DNA of 64,000 bases, from NCBI GenBank assembly GCA_934660965.1, contig CAKUIM010000010.1:3160-67159 (forward strand), given 5' to 3'. Positions 18,441 to 27,281 of the stretch are shown here, piece by piece. Under the pieces are notes generated by a model. The model made no database searches. It was not told the origin of the DNA and was given only the letters and a program-made list of their open reading frames with translations. Both the position numbers and the translations under genes were made by a program. This DNA comes from an uncultured Oscillospiraceae bacterium (lineage in GTDB: Bacteria; Bacillota; Clostridia; Oscillospirales; Oscillospiraceae). The stretch's first letter is position 1. Each line of letters starts with the position of its first letter.

Positions 18441-19148
18441 TTATTTTATCTCGCGGATGAGCACCATGGGGGTGAGCTGGGTGCCGTTGCCGCAGGGGTT
18501 GTCGGCGATCATGGCCATGAGGTCGGCCTCGCTCTCGTGGATGGCGGAGCACTTGCCAAGCAGCTCCTGGGCAAGGTCGTTGGCGTCTACAATCATCATG
18601 CGTACGCCGGTCTCCTTGTAGACCTCCTCGCACACGCCGTCGGAATTTTCGGGAATGCGGATGCCGAACTCGCCGTATACATCAAAGCAGTGGTCGTAGA
18701 AGCCGTCCAGGCCGGACACCTCCTGGCCCACCATCCTGTAAAAGACGCCCCGCTTGCCGAAGAGCTTGCCGAAGCCCGCGCAGATGGCCGCCCAGATGAC
18801 GTAGAGGGCGCCCCGCTGGTCGATGGCGAACTGCATCTTCCACGGGGAGTCCACGCCGATGCCGGCGGAGGAGTGGGAGGCGAACTTGGAGAGGAACTTC
18901 GCAAGCCAGGACAGCTTCATGTCGGACTTCTTCACGATGCGCTTCTGGCACAGGGAGATGATCTTCTCGCTGGAGGAGAGGATGTCACCCTCCTCGTAGA
19001 TGGGGACCACATATTTTTTGATGAGGTCCAGATAGCTCTCGCCCACCTGGACGAAATGGGTGGCAATGGCGTGGCGGGCAAAGGTGCGCTCGCCCACGCG
19101 GATCTCCACCTGCTTGCCTTCGTTTGCCTTGAACTGGGAAAGCTCCAT
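18441..19148 (-). CDS. CofE-like (F420-0:glutamate ligase fold) protein
   Basis: This 235-residue protein resembles the coenzyme F420-0:gamma-glutamyl ligase domain: an early RHAIATHFVQVGESYLDLIKKYV segment, ILSSSEKIISLCQKRIV (the family SEKIVS region), and a C-terminal VDANDLAQELLGKCSA followed by ADNPCGNGTQLTP. No other F420 biosynthesis genes are in the window, and Clostridia of this group are not known to make F420. It may therefore be a fold relative with another amide-ligase role. ATG 19148 follows AGAGGG by 9 bases. It is upstream of the alcohol dehydrogenase under a common promoter at 19280-19308. Confidence 0.6.
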   Translation of the reverse strand: MELSQFKANEGKQVEIRVGERTFARHAIATHFVQVGESYLDLIKKYVVPIYEEGDILSSSEKIISLCQKRIVKKSDMKLSWLAKFLSKFASHSSAGIGVDSPWKMQFAIDQRGALYVIWAAICAGFGKLFGKRGVFYRMVGQEVSGLDGFYDHCFDVYGEFGIRIPENSDGVCEEVYKETGVRMMIVDANDLAQELLGKCSAIHESEADLMAMIADNPCGNGTQLTPMVLIREIK

Positions 19149-19279
19149 GAAAAATACCCTCTTTTATCTGATGTAGCAGGCGGGAGGCCCGCCCGGCTTA
19201 GTATAGCCGCGAGCGCCGCCGGTTAGCCCCGCTGGGGAGCAGACCGCCGCCGGGGGCGGAAAATGCGCTGTTTTGCGTT

Positions 19280-19308
19280 ATTATAGCATGCCGCCGCGCC
19301 CAGGGCAA
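19280..19308 (-). promoter_or_regulatory. SigA-type promoter for CofE-like/ADH genes
   Basis: On the minus strand: TTGCCC, 17 bases, TATAAT, then 131 bases to the start codon. The remaining intergenic stretch to 19469 shows no other clear element. Confidence 0.65.
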
Positions 19309-19469
19309 ATAAAATTTGGCCGCGCTCGGGGGACGTGGGCGGGCCTGCCATGGGCGGGGGGAATTTACAGTTTATTGAAGAATCGCAGCGGCGGGTATGG
19401 TAGCATAGGCTTGTAGGAGGCGCCCGGGAGAGTCTGCGGGCGCGGCAGGTTTTGAAAAGGAGGCCCTTT

Positions 19470-19922
19470 ATGAACGTGATGTCCCTGCTCAACCCCAAGG
19501 TGCAGGTGGCCTATTTATATGAGGACGACACCATCCGCCAGGGGCTTGAAAAGCTCCGCCACCACGGCTACACCGCCCTGCCGGTGCTTACCCGGGACGG
19601 GGGCTATGCCGGCACGGTGAGCGAGGGCGACTTTCTCTGGTACCTGCTGGAGCAGGACGACCGCACCCTCCGGGGGCAGGAGCGCGCGCCGCTGCGCACC
19701 ATCCTGCGGGGTGAGTTCAACCCGCCGGTGGACATCCGGGTGACTATGGAGGAGCTGCTGGAGCGCTCCATGCAGCAGAGCTTTGTGCCGGTGGTGGACG
19801 ACCGGGGGGCCTTTGTGGGCATCGTCACCCGGCAGGCCATCCTTAGGGCCCTGGCCGCGGAGCGGGAGCGCCCGGCCCGGCTGCCCCGCCACGGCAGGGC
19901 GGCGGAGGCCGTCGGGGCGTAA
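19470..19922 (+). CDS. Paired CBS-domain protein
   Basis: This small cytoplasmic protein (150 residues) is made of two CBS motifs (YEDDTIRQGLEKLRHHGYTALPVLTRDGGYAGTVS and a second ending FVPVVDDRGAFVGIVTRQAILRAL). Such stand-alone pairs bind adenine nucleotides (AMP, ATP, c-di-AMP) and act as sensors, in the style of CbpB. The start at 19470 is 6 bases after AAGGAGG; an upstream ATG at 19452 overlaps that site. The last 20 residues are Arg/Ala rich and probably disordered. Its partner is unknown. Confidence 0.88.
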   Translation: MNVMSLLNPKVQVAYLYEDDTIRQGLEKLRHHGYTALPVLTRDGGYAGTVSEGDFLWYLLEQDDRTLRGQERAPLRTILRGEFNPPVDIRVTMEELLERSMQQSFVPVVDDRGAFVGIVTRQAILRALAAERERPARLPRHGRAAEAVGA

Positions 19923-19928
19923 GGACGT

Positions 19929-19964
19929 AAAAAAGCCGGCGGCACACCTGTGCCGCCGGCTTTT
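19929..19964 (+). terminator. Terminator after CBS gene
   Basis: Same GCCGGCGGCACA stem and T4 tail as at 17025-17061, again followed directly by the interspersed repeat. Confidence 0.87.
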
Positions 19965-19968
19965 GCTT

Positions 19969-20025
19969 ATCAGCAAGGCCCTCTCAGTCACCTGCGGTGA
20001 CAGCTCTCCCAAAGGGAGAGCCAAG
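19969..20025 (+). repeat. Interspersed repeat, copy 3
   Basis: This matches the first 57 bases of copies 1 and 2 with two changes. It follows the duplicated terminator, so terminator plus repeat together form a duplicated composite (17025-17137 and 19929-20025). A further palindromic block (CTCCCTCCGGCACGG / CCGTGCCACCTCCCT) at 20070-20125 is of the same kind as 44385-44430. Confidence 0.8.
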
Positions 20026-20264
20026 AGTGCTGCTCGCCACCTCCCTTTGGGCACAAGGGGAGGCTTTGTCTCTCCCTCCGGCACGGCTAACGCCGTGCCA
20101 CCTCCCTCTGACGAGGGGGGTTTTTTCTTTTCCTCCGTCATGGCGCGGCTCTGGCATGCCGGCGGCATATCCTTCACTCATGTGCCGGCCGCTGCGCTCC
20201 CCGACGGCCTGCCGAAGCGCGCACGCAGAGCTGCGGGGGACGGCGGGTGCTGCGTTATTTCATA

Positions 20265-20293
20265 TTGACAACAACACAAACCGTTGTTATAGT
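20265..20293 (+). promoter_or_regulatory. Strong SigA promoter
   Basis: Perfect TTGACA, 17-base spacer, TATAGT, in an AT-rich island, 39 bases before the membrane/zinc-ribbon gene start. Confidence 0.85.
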
Positions 20294-20331
20294 TATAATT
20301 GTAACAAATGCAGAGAAGAGGAGAGGTTTTT

Positions 20332-20931
20332 ATGAAAAGTTTGGTTTTTTTGATCATTGCGGTTATTCTTGCGATTGCGGCAACGGTGCTTGCGTTCATC
20401 TTCTTTGTGCCGGAAAAGCGCCGGGAGAAGATGAACGCCTTTGGGAAATTCCTGCACGACCTCTGCAATTTTAAGTTTCTTGTAGTGGAAAAGGTCCTGC
20501 AGACCCTGTACATCTTTGCCACGGCCTACATTATCATCTACGGGGTGCTCCAGCTGTTCAACGTCCAGGAGAATTTCTGGACCGGCAAGAGTACTTGGAT
20601 GGGCGGCGTCGGCCTGCTGTATATCATTCTGGGGCCCATCGCAGTTCGTCTCAGCTTTGAGCTGCTCATGATGGCCGTTCTGCTGGTGAAGAATGTCATC
20701 ACCATCAACAACAAGCTGGCAAGCCAGACCGGTGTGAGCGGCGGCGATGCGTTTGCCGTTCCCGATGTACAGGAGCTGAAGGACGCCGTCCGCCAGCGCA
20801 GGGAGGCGGCGCAGGAGGCGCGGCCCGACCGGGATGAAACCGCCCGTCCCGCCCAGTTCTGCCAGATGTGCGGCACCAGACTGGAAAACGGCGTCTGCCC
20901 CCACTGCGGAGCTCCCACACAGGAGCAGTAA
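20332..20931 (+). CDS. Membrane protein with C-terminal zinc ribbon
   Basis: I do not recognise a named family with certainty; it resembles DUF4282-type membrane proteins. In 199 residues there are three hydrophobic segments (about 3-23, 52-76 and 90-118). A charged helix follows (VQELKDAVRQRREAAQEAR), then a short Cys4 zinc ribbon, CQMCGTRLENGVCPHCG, at the end. The ribbon points to protein or nucleic acid contact in the cytoplasm. Start at ATG 20332 with GAGGAGAGG 6 bases upstream; an earlier ATG (20308) overlaps that site. It is a single-gene unit between a strong promoter and a terminator. Confidence 0.75.
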   Translation: MKSLVFLIIAVILAIAATVLAFIFFVPEKRREKMNAFGKFLHDLCNFKFLVVEKVLQTLYIFATAYIIIYGVLQLFNVQENFWTGKSTWMGGVGLLYIILGPIAVRLSFELLMMAVLLVKNVITINNKLASQTGVSGGDAFAVPDVQELKDAVRQRREAAQEARPDRDETARPAQFCQMCGTRLENGVCPHCGAPTQEQ

Positions 20932-20950
20932 GTCTTCGGCATCAAAAAGG

Positions 20951-20982
20951 AGCGATGGGTATAAGCCCATCGCTCTTTTTTC
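20951..20982 (+). terminator. Intrinsic terminator
   Basis: AGCGATGGG/CCCATCGCT stem with a T6 tract, 20 bases after the zinc-ribbon gene. Confidence 0.88.
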
Positions 20983-21009
20983 ATTTATACGGGCGCCGGC
21001 GGGGGGCGG

Positions 21010-21612
21010 TCAGCCCTGGGGGGACCGGCCCTGGGCGGCGGCCTTGTGCTGGCGGTGGAGCTCTTTCTTGCGGCGGTTGGAGAAGCGCTCCTCCTCACTG
21101 TAGACGCAGCCGCAGTACTTCTGCATGTAGAGGCCAAGGGCCCGGGCCTCCTCCTGACCCTCCCGGAAGCGAGGGCGGAAATCGTAGGGGACGAAGGTCA
21201 GGCCATGGCGCGCGGCGGCAGCCTCGCCGGCGGCGCAGAGAAGCTCCCGGTTCTGGTAGGGGGAGATGAGCAGGGTGGTGGAGAAGCGGGCAAAGCCGTG
21301 CTCGGCGGCATAGCGGGCGGTCTCCTCCATACGGCAGGCGTAGCAGTAGCCGCAGCGCTGCTCCGGGTGGGCAGCCACGGCGGCGGTGAAGGGCCGCAGG
21401 CCGTAGAAGTCCTCCTCCCGCAGGGCAAGGCCGATGCTTTTGGCGTAGTCCCGCAGGGCGTCCCGCCGGGCCTTGTATTCGAGATAGGGGTGGATGTTGG
21501 GGTTGTACCAGAAGCCGGTGGGCTCGGTCCCCTCCTCCCGCAGCTGGTGCACGCAGGCCACCGAGCAGGGCGCGCAGCAGATATGGAGCAGCAGGTCAGA
21601 CAAAGGGCGCAT
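21010..21612 (-). CDS. queH: Epoxyqueuosine reductase QueH
   Basis: QueH (formerly DUF208) reduces epoxyqueuosine to queuosine in tRNA, the last step of queuosine synthesis in organisms without QueG. The 200-residue protein has all family Cys motifs: CCAPCS near residue 12, CGYCYACR near 87 and YCGCVYSEEERF near 170. These cysteines hold an Fe-S cluster and a second metal. The C-terminal 20 residues are basic. A TACAAT -10 box with TTGCGC 18 bases upstream lies at about 21656-21685 on the minus strand. No other queuosine genes are in the window. Confidence 0.95.
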   Translation of the reverse strand: MRPLSDLLLHICCAPCSVACVHQLREEGTEPTGFWYNPNIHPYLEYKARRDALRDYAKSIGLALREEDFYGLRPFTAAVAAHPEQRCGYCYACRMEETARYAAEHGFARFSTTLLISPYQNRELLCAAGEAAAARHGLTFVPYDFRPRFREGQEEARALGLYMQKYCGCVYSEEERFSNRRKKELHRQHKAAAQGRSPQG

Positions 21613-21855
21613 CTCCTCTCGCCGCCCCGGCGCGGCCGGGACGGACAGGCTGTCCCTATTGTATCACCCCCGGCGGGCCCGGCGCAAGCCCTTGGGAGGA
21701 GAGGGACGGCACTGGCGATTTGATTTGAAAACCCGAAAAAGAAAGACCTGAATTTTGGAAATTCAGAGAAAGAAAACTTAATTTCGGAAAAACTATTGAC
21801 AGAAAGGGGGAAAACGAGTAGGGTCAAAGGCGAGAAAAGAAAGGATGGGGACAGG

Positions 21856-23316
21856 ATGGGGCAGAGCGGGGCATATATCAGCCTTCCGGAAAAAGATAAA
21901 AACAGGGTGATCGCCAGCGCGGCCCTTTTGTGGCTGTGGCAGGTGCTTTTTTCCTTCAGCATGCCGGTGGTGCTGCCGTCTATTATGGAGCGCTACGGTA
22001 CCATGGGCTATTACGCCATCCTCTCCGGCGTGGTGGCCCTGGGCTCGTGCATCGTCACCCCCATCGGGGGCAAGCTGGGCGACCGGTTCGGCCGCCGGCG
22101 GGTGTACCTTATTGTGGGCACGGCCCGGGTGGTACTGCTGCTGGTGTGTGCCCTGCCCACCAGCGGTGCAGTGTTTTTCTCGGCCTATACCCTCTCCACT
22201 CTGGCGGGCGGGCTGCTCAACTCTTACTACACCACGATTTTGAGCGACGTGACCGTCATCACCGAGCGGGCCCGCTGGTTCGGCGTGTTCGGCACGGTCA
22301 ACGGCTTCGGGCTGCTGCTGGGCATGCTGGGCGGCGGCGCGGTGGTGGATTTGTTCGGGGCGCTGCATGTATTCTGGATTATCACGCCGGTGGGCATTGC
22401 GTCCCTGTGGCTGGCCTGGCGGTACTACCCCAACCGGCCCCGGGCGGAAAAGACCGCCCTGGACGGCAGCGGCATGGTGCTTATGGGGGCGGGCCTTGTG
22501 CTGGTGCTGAGCTGGGCGAGCTTCGGCGGGCTGCTCTTCCCCCGCATCTCCCCCCTGGGCCTGGGCCTTCTTGGTTCGGGCGCAGTGCTGCTGGCGATCT
22601 TTTTCCTCCACGAGCGGCGGGCGAAGGACCCGGTGCTGGACTTCTCGCTGCTGCGCAACCGGAACTTTGCCATGTCCTGCGGGATGTATATTGCTGTGTC
22701 CCCCATGGTGCAGCTGTGCTCCACCGGCATCACCCTCTTCGGGCAGAAGAGCCTGGGTATGTCCGCCACCGTCAGCGGGACGCTGGCCATGCCGAAAAAT
22801 CTGCTGTTTCTGGTGCTGCCCTCCGTCATGGGGGCCTGGCTTGCCCGGGACACCCGGCGGTTCCGCTCGGTGTTCCTGCTCTATGGCGTCACCGCGGGGC
22901 TGGGCGGACTGTTCGCCTCCACCTGGAGCAGCGCCACCCCCCTGGTGCTCATCTATCTGGGCATGCTGATCTTTGGCGTGAGCACCACCTGCCAGGCGGT
23001 GGGGGTGCAGCCCTTCACCCAGCTGACGGTCAGCAATGAGGACATGGGCGGCGCCATGGGCTCCCTCCAGTTTGCCAGTGCCCTGAGCGGCATGGTGTAT
23101 ACGGTAATCTACAACGTCCTCTACAACACCCGCTATGATGCCGCCATGGCGGCCGGCGGCGGAGAGCACCTGTCCCGGGCCATTACGGAGGTGTTCTCCA
23201 ACCTGTCCCTCATCACGGCGGGATGCGGGCTTGCCATCATCGCACTGACCCTCTGGCTCATTCCCCGGGGGGACGACGGGCTCAGCCCCCACCGCAAAAC
23301 GGCAGACAAACAATAA
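21856..23316 (+). CDS. MFS exporter, DHA2-like
   Basis: This 486-residue major facilitator protein has about 14 hydrophobic segments, the size of the 14-helix drug:H+ antiporter group. Motif A is present as GGKLGDRFGRRRVYL in the loop after helix 2, and a motif C-like GLLLGMLGGGAVVDLFG in helix 5. It is probably an efflux pump; the substrate is unknown. I start at ATG 21856; a TTG at 21796 in frame overlaps a probable -35 (TTGACA, 21796-21801, with TAGGGT 17 bases on). A terminator follows at 23325. Confidence 0.88.
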   Translation: MGQSGAYISLPEKDKNRVIASAALLWLWQVLFSFSMPVVLPSIMERYGTMGYYAILSGVVALGSCIVTPIGGKLGDRFGRRRVYLIVGTARVVLLLVCALPTSGAVFFSAYTLSTLAGGLLNSYYTTILSDVTVITERARWFGVFGTVNGFGLLLGMLGGGAVVDLFGALHVFWIITPVGIASLWLAWRYYPNRPRAEKTALDGSGMVLMGAGLVLVLSWASFGGLLFPRISPLGLGLLGSGAVLLAIFFLHERRAKDPVLDFSLLRNRNFAMSCGMYIAVSPMVQLCSTGITLFGQKSLGMSATVSGTLAMPKNLLFLVLPSVMGAWLARDTRRFRSVFLLYGVTAGLGGLFASTWSSATPLVLIYLGMLIFGVSTTCQAVGVQPFTQLTVSNEDMGGAMGSLQFASALSGMVYTVIYNVLYNTRYDAAMAAGGGEHLSRAITEVFSNLSLITAGCGLAIIALTLWLIPRGDDGLSPHRKTADKQ

Positions 23317-23324
23317 GGCAAAGG

Positions 23325-23352
23325 CCGGCTCCCTGGGGGCCGGCCTTTCTGG
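23325..23352 (+). terminator. Intrinsic terminator after MFS gene
   Basis: AAAGGCCGGC/GCCGGCCTTT hairpin with a short T tail. Confidence 0.75.
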
Positions 23353-23434
23353 CGTGGCGGGGGCAGATTTTCCGGCGCGGCGGGGTTTCGCCAAAAAAGG
23401 ATACTGGGCGGATGGTATAATTTGCGGAAAGGGG

Positions 23435-23463
23435 TTGCTATTTCCGCGGCGGGAACGTACAAT
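23435..23463 (+). promoter_or_regulatory. SigA-type promoter for regulator/dipeptidase
   Basis: TTGCTA, 17 bases, TACAAT, 35 bases before the start codon at 23499. Confidence 0.72.
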
Positions 23464-23498
23464 AGAAGTTGACAATTTGTAGGAAGGAGCGCACTGCC

Positions 23499-24134
23499 AT
23501 GACCCGCGAGCAGGCTTTTGAATTCCTGGACCGCACCGCCCGGGGGATTGCCGAGATGTTCGGCTCATCCTGCGAGACGCTGGTCCACGACATGGGCGTT
23601 CCCTCCCACCCCATCCTGTCCATTTACAACGGCCATGTGTCCGGACGGGAGGTGGGCTCCACCATGGACATTATGGGCATCGGCCTGGAGCTGGACGAGC
23701 AGGCCAGCATGACCGACCAGGTCAACCTGGCGGCCACCACCCCCTCCGGCCGGCAGACCAAATCCTCCACCTTCCACATGATTGGAGAGGATTACAACCT
23801 GGCCCTGGGCATCAACTTTGACTACACGTCCCTGGTGTTTGCAAACCGCATCCTGGTGGATTTAATGAGCGCCCAGTCCGACTTGCAGTCCGCCCTGTGG
23901 CGGGAGGAGGAGTCCCGGCAGCTGGCCGACCTCTTCGAGCGCTGCCTTGACACCCTTGGAAAACCGGTGGACGCCCTGAGCAAGCGCGACCGGGTGCGGA
24001 TCATCGGCCTTTTGGAGCAGCACAACGCCTTTTCCTACCGGAAGTCGGTGCCCTATGTGGCCAAGCGCCTGGGGGTATCCCGGTATACGGTTTATAAATA
24101 TTTGAGCGAAGTGGCCGAAGAGGCCGGCGCCTGA
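23499..24134 (+). CDS. YheO/DauR-like PAS-HTH regulator
   Basis: This 211-residue transcription factor has an N-terminal YheO-type PAS domain (ETLVHDMGVPSHPILSIYNG, residues 20-120) and a C-terminal HTH_22 domain (AFSYRKSVPYVAKRLGVSRYTVYKYL). Family members such as DauR respond to amino acids or related metabolites. The start at ATG 23499 is 9 bases after AGGAAGGAG. It precedes the M20 peptidase by 16 bases and probably regulates that operon. Confidence 0.88.
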   Translation: MTREQAFEFLDRTARGIAEMFGSSCETLVHDMGVPSHPILSIYNGHVSGREVGSTMDIMGIGLELDEQASMTDQVNLAATTPSGRQTKSSTFHMIGEDYNLALGINFDYTSLVFANRILVDLMSAQSDLQSALWREEESRQLADLFERCLDTLGKPVDALSKRDRVRIIGLLEQHNAFSYRKSVPYVAKRLGVSRYTVYKYLSEVAEEAGA

Positions 24135-24150
24135 CAAAGGAGAGAGGATC

Positions 24151-25563
24151 ATGATCGAAAAGGAACAGATCGACGCATATTTTGCGGACAAGGAGGACGT
24201 ACTGGTCAAGGCGGTGGAGCGCCTGGTATCCATCGACAGCGTGGAGGGGGAGGGCGCGCCCGGCGCACCCTTCGGCCCAGGCCCTGCCCGGGCGCTGGAC
24301 GAGGCGCTGAAGATCGCCGGTGAGTGGGGCCTCATCACGAAGAACCACGAGGGCTATGTGGGCACCGCCGACCTGTGTGACAAGGAGGACGCCCTGCACA
24401 TCCTGGGCCACCTGGACGTGGTGGCCCCCGGCGAGGGCTGGACGGTGACCAAGCCCTACTCCCCCCTGCGGGAGGGCGACCTGCTCTACGGCCGGGGCAC
24501 CGACGACGACAAGGGGCCCGTCGTGGCCTCCCTGCTGGCCATGAAGGCGGTGAAGGACCTTGGGGCGCCCCTGAAGGCCAACTGCCGGATGATTATGGGC
24601 ACCAACGAGGAGTCGGGCTCCGGCGACATCGCCTGGTATTTTGCCCGCAATCCCTTTGCCCCTGCCACCTTCTCCCCCGACTCGGGCTTCCCGGTGGTGA
24701 ACACGGAAAAGGGCGGCTTCAAGCCCACCTTCTCCAAGAGCTGGCCGGTGCAGGAGGCGCTGCCCCGGCTGCGCTGGCTCCACGGCGGCTTCCGCATCAA
24801 CGTGCTGCCCGGCGACGCATCTGCCGCGGTGGAGGGCATCGCCCCGGCGGACATCGTACCCTATGCCCGGGAGCTGATGGTGCGCACGGGTATCCAGTTC
24901 TCCTACGCCGTGGAGGACGGCCTGACCGTCATCCGTGCCAAGGGCGCAGGGTCCCACGCGGCCTGGCCCAACGGAGGGAACAACGCGATCACCGGCCTTG
25001 TGGCGCTGCTCTCCCAGCTGCCCCTGGCGGACGGGCCGTGCAGGCAGGCGATCGGACAGCTGGGTGAGCTGCTGCCTCACGGGGACTACCTTGGCCGGGC
25101 CCTGGGCATCGCCCAGAGCGAGCCGGTGGCCGGGGACCTCACTGTGGCCTTCACCCTGCTGGAGGTGACGGACACCGGGCTGGAGGGCCGCTTTGACGCC
25201 CGGGTGCCCCTGTGCGCCACCAGGGAGAACTGCCTGGAGGTGGCCCGGCAGGCCTTTGAGAGCCGGGGCTTCACCTTCTCCGGTGAGCAGGACCAGCCCC
25301 ACCACACCCCGGAGGACAGCCCCTTTGTCCGGACCCTGCTGCGGCGCTATGAGCAGTACAGCGGCGAGAAGGGCGCGTGCCTTGCCACCGGCGGCGGCAC
25401 CTATGTCCACGACATCCCCGGCGGCGTGGCCTTCGGCTGCACCATGCCCGGGTTTGACACCCATCCCCACGGCGCGGACGAGCGGGTGCGCATTTCCGAC
25501 CTGATGCTCTCCGCCCGGATGTTCACCCACATTATCCTGGATTTGTGCGGCCAGGAGGATTGA
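24151..25563 (+). CDS. M20 family dipeptidase (PepV/Sapep-like)
   Basis: This is a dizinc cytoplasmic peptidase of 470 residues. Zinc/catalytic elements are HLDVV (about 88-92), GRGTDDDKG (bridging Asp), NEESGSGD (catalytic Glu-Glu) and the late HPHGADE; the inserted lid domain lies between about 190 and 340. Family members cut dipeptides, including carnosine and Xaa-His. Together with the upstream amino-acid-type regulator and the downstream lysine importer it suggests peptide or amino-acid scavenging. Confidence 0.92.
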   Translation: MIEKEQIDAYFADKEDVLVKAVERLVSIDSVEGEGAPGAPFGPGPARALDEALKIAGEWGLITKNHEGYVGTADLCDKEDALHILGHLDVVAPGEGWTVTKPYSPLREGDLLYGRGTDDDKGPVVASLLAMKAVKDLGAPLKANCRMIMGTNEESGSGDIAWYFARNPFAPATFSPDSGFPVVNTEKGGFKPTFSKSWPVQEALPRLRWLHGGFRINVLPGDASAAVEGIAPADIVPYARELMVRTGIQFSYAVEDGLTVIRAKGAGSHAAWPNGGNNAITGLVALLSQLPLADGPCRQAIGQLGELLPHGDYLGRALGIAQSEPVAGDLTVAFTLLEVTDTGLEGRFDARVPLCATRENCLEVARQAFESRGFTFSGEQDQPHHTPEDSPFVRTLLRRYEQYSGEKGACLATGGGTYVHDIPGGVAFGCTMPGFDTHPHGADERVRISDLMLSARMFTHIILDLCGQED

Positions 25564-25574
25564 GAGAAAGAAAC

Positions 25575-25612
25575 GCGCGGGCGCTTCCCTTGGGAAGCGC
25601 CCGCGCTTTCTT
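25575..25612. terminator. Bidirectional terminator
   Basis: A perfect 15-base stem (GCGCGGGCGCTTCCC) lies between convergent genes, with T-rich flanks on both strands. It ends both the dipeptidase and the lysine importer transcripts. Confidence 0.85.
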
Positions 25613-25626
25613 GTTTGCGGACAGAT

Positions 25627-26367
25627 TTAATGGGCCATGAAGCGGGAGAGGAACTCCCGGGTGCGCGGCTCCCGGGGGGCGGAGAAGAGGGCCTGGGGCT
25701 CGCCCTCCTCGCAGATGACGCCGTCGGCCATAAAGACCACATGGCTGGATACGTCCCGGGCGAAGGCCATTTCGTGGGTGACCACCAGCATGGTCATGCC
25801 GCCCCCTGCAAGGTCCCGCATGACGGCGAGCACCTCGCCCACCATCTCGGGGTCCAGGGCGGAGGTGGGCTCGTCGAAGAGCAGGACCTCCGGCTCCATG
25901 GCCAGGGCCCGGGCGATGGCCACCCGCTGCTTCTGGCCGCCGGAGATCTGCCGGGGCTTGGCGTTGAGGTACGGGGTCATGCCCACCTGGTCGAGGTATT
26001 TCAGGGCGTTCTCCCGGGCCTCGTCCTTGCCGCGCCGGAGGACCTTCACCTGGCCCACCATGCAGTTTTGCAGCACGGTCATGTTGTTGAAGAGGTTGAA
26101 GGACTGGAACACCATGCCCACCTTGGAGCGGTAGGCGGCGGCGTCCATGCCCCGGGCGGTGATGTCCTGGCCGTGGAAGAGAATCTCGCCGCCGGTGGGG
26201 GTCTCCAGAAGGTTGATGCACCGCAGCAGGGTAGACTTGCCCGAGCCGGAGGCGCCGATGATGCTGGTCACATCGCCGGGGCGGACGGTGAAGTCAATGT
26301 CCCGCAGGACCTGGTGGCTTCCGAAGGACTTGGAGAGGTGGCGCACCTCCAAAATGGGCTCACTCAT
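25627..26367 (-). CDS. Polar amino acid ABC ATPase (probable lysine)
   Basis: This is the ATP-binding subunit of a PAAT-family importer, 246 residues. It has Walker [10 protein letters not shown], the Q-loop in [15 protein letters not shown], signature [15 protein letters not shown], Walker [14 protein letters not shown] and H-loop VTHEM. The ATG at 26367 overlaps the permease stop by 8 bases, so translation is coupled. Lysine is inferred as substrate because the operon leader carries a lysine riboswitch. Confidence 0.94.
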   Translation of the reverse strand: MSEPILEVRHLSKSFGSHQVLRDIDFTVRPGDVTSIIGASGSGKSTLLRCINLLETPTGGEILFHGQDITARGMDAAAYRSKVGMVFQSFNLFNNMTVLQNCMVGQVKVLRRGKDEARENALKYLDQVGMTPYLNAKPRQISGGQKQRVAIARALAMEPEVLLFDEPTSALDPEMVGEVLAVMRDLAGGGMTMLVVTHEMAFARDVSSHVVFMADGVICEEGEPQALFSAPREPRTREFLSRFMAH

Positions 26368-27220
26368 GGTTTTCCTCCTCCTTACCGGCGGGCACGCCCT
26401 GGGCGTACTCCTTGCTGCGCTCGTCAAAATTGCTGCCCTTGCCGGGGTAGCTGTAGCTGCCGCTGGTGTGGGCCAGGGTGTCGGTGGTGGCAAGGTCATA
26501 GCTGTCCGAGCCGGCCAGCCGCCGCTCCAGCAGGCGCAGCAGCCGGGAGAGGACAAAGGTCATCACAAAATAGTAGACCATGATGATGGTGTAGGTGGCG
26601 AAATACTGGTAGTTGGCGCCGGTGGCAGCCTTGGCCCGGTAGAAGAGCTCGGTAAAGCCGATGAGGAACAGCACCGATGTGTCCTTGACGTTGATGATAA
26701 GGTTGTTGCCGATCTGGGGCAGGATGCTGCGCAGCGTCTGGGGCAGGATGACGGCGGTCATGGTCTGCACATGGGTCATGCCGATGGCCTTGGCCCCTTC
26801 GGTCTGGCCCGGGTCGATGGAGAGGATGCCGCCCCGGACGGTCTCGGCCATGTAGGCGCCGGTGTTGATGGACACGATGAACAGCGCCGCCGGCCACACC
26901 CCCATGGGCTTGCCGGTGAGCATGGCCCAGCCGTAAAAGATGAACATGGACTGGACGATCATGGGGGTGCCCCGGAAGATCTCCACGTAGGCGCCCAGAA
27001 TGAACTGGATGACCCGCACCACAATGCGCTTGGCGGCGTTGTCCCGCCGGGACAGGGGGATGGTCTGCACAATGCCCACCACAAAGCCGATGAGGCAGCC
27101 GAACAGGGTGCCCACCAGGGCGACAATCAGGGTATCCCGGGCGCCCTGAAGGAAAACGACGCCGTTTTCCGACAGCACCCGGCCCAGCTTTTGAAGAAAC
27201 GTCATTTCTGACCAGGACAT
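26360..27220 (-). CDS. Polar amino acid ABC permease (probable lysine)
   Basis: This is a HisM-type permease, 286 residues, with about five membrane segments. The ATPase-contact EAA loop reads [21 protein letters not shown], and FRGTPMIVQ is the family start-region motif. The C-terminal 45 residues ([18 protein letters not shown] onward) are hydrophilic and longer than usual. A GTG at 27232 lies within the ribosome binding site; the ATG at 27220, 11 bases after AAGGAG, is more likely. Confidence 0.92.
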   Translation of the reverse strand: MSWSEMTFLQKLGRVLSENGVVFLQGARDTLIVALVGTLFGCLIGFVVGIVQTIPLSRRDNAAKRIVVRVIQFILGAYVEIFRGTPMIVQSMFIFYGWAMLTGKPMGVWPAALFIVSINTGAYMAETVRGGILSIDPGQTEGAKAIGMTHVQTMTAVILPQTLRSILPQIGNNLIINVKDTSVLFLIGFTELFYRAKAATGANYQYFATYTIIMVYYFVMTFVLSRLLRLLERRLAGSDSYDLATTDTLAHTSGSYSYPGKGSNFDERSKEYAQGVPAGKEEENHE

Positions 27221-27281
27221 GGAACTGTACACTCCTTCTCGCCGCGGCCCGGGCCGCCCGAAGGGCGGCTGCCGCAGCTTC

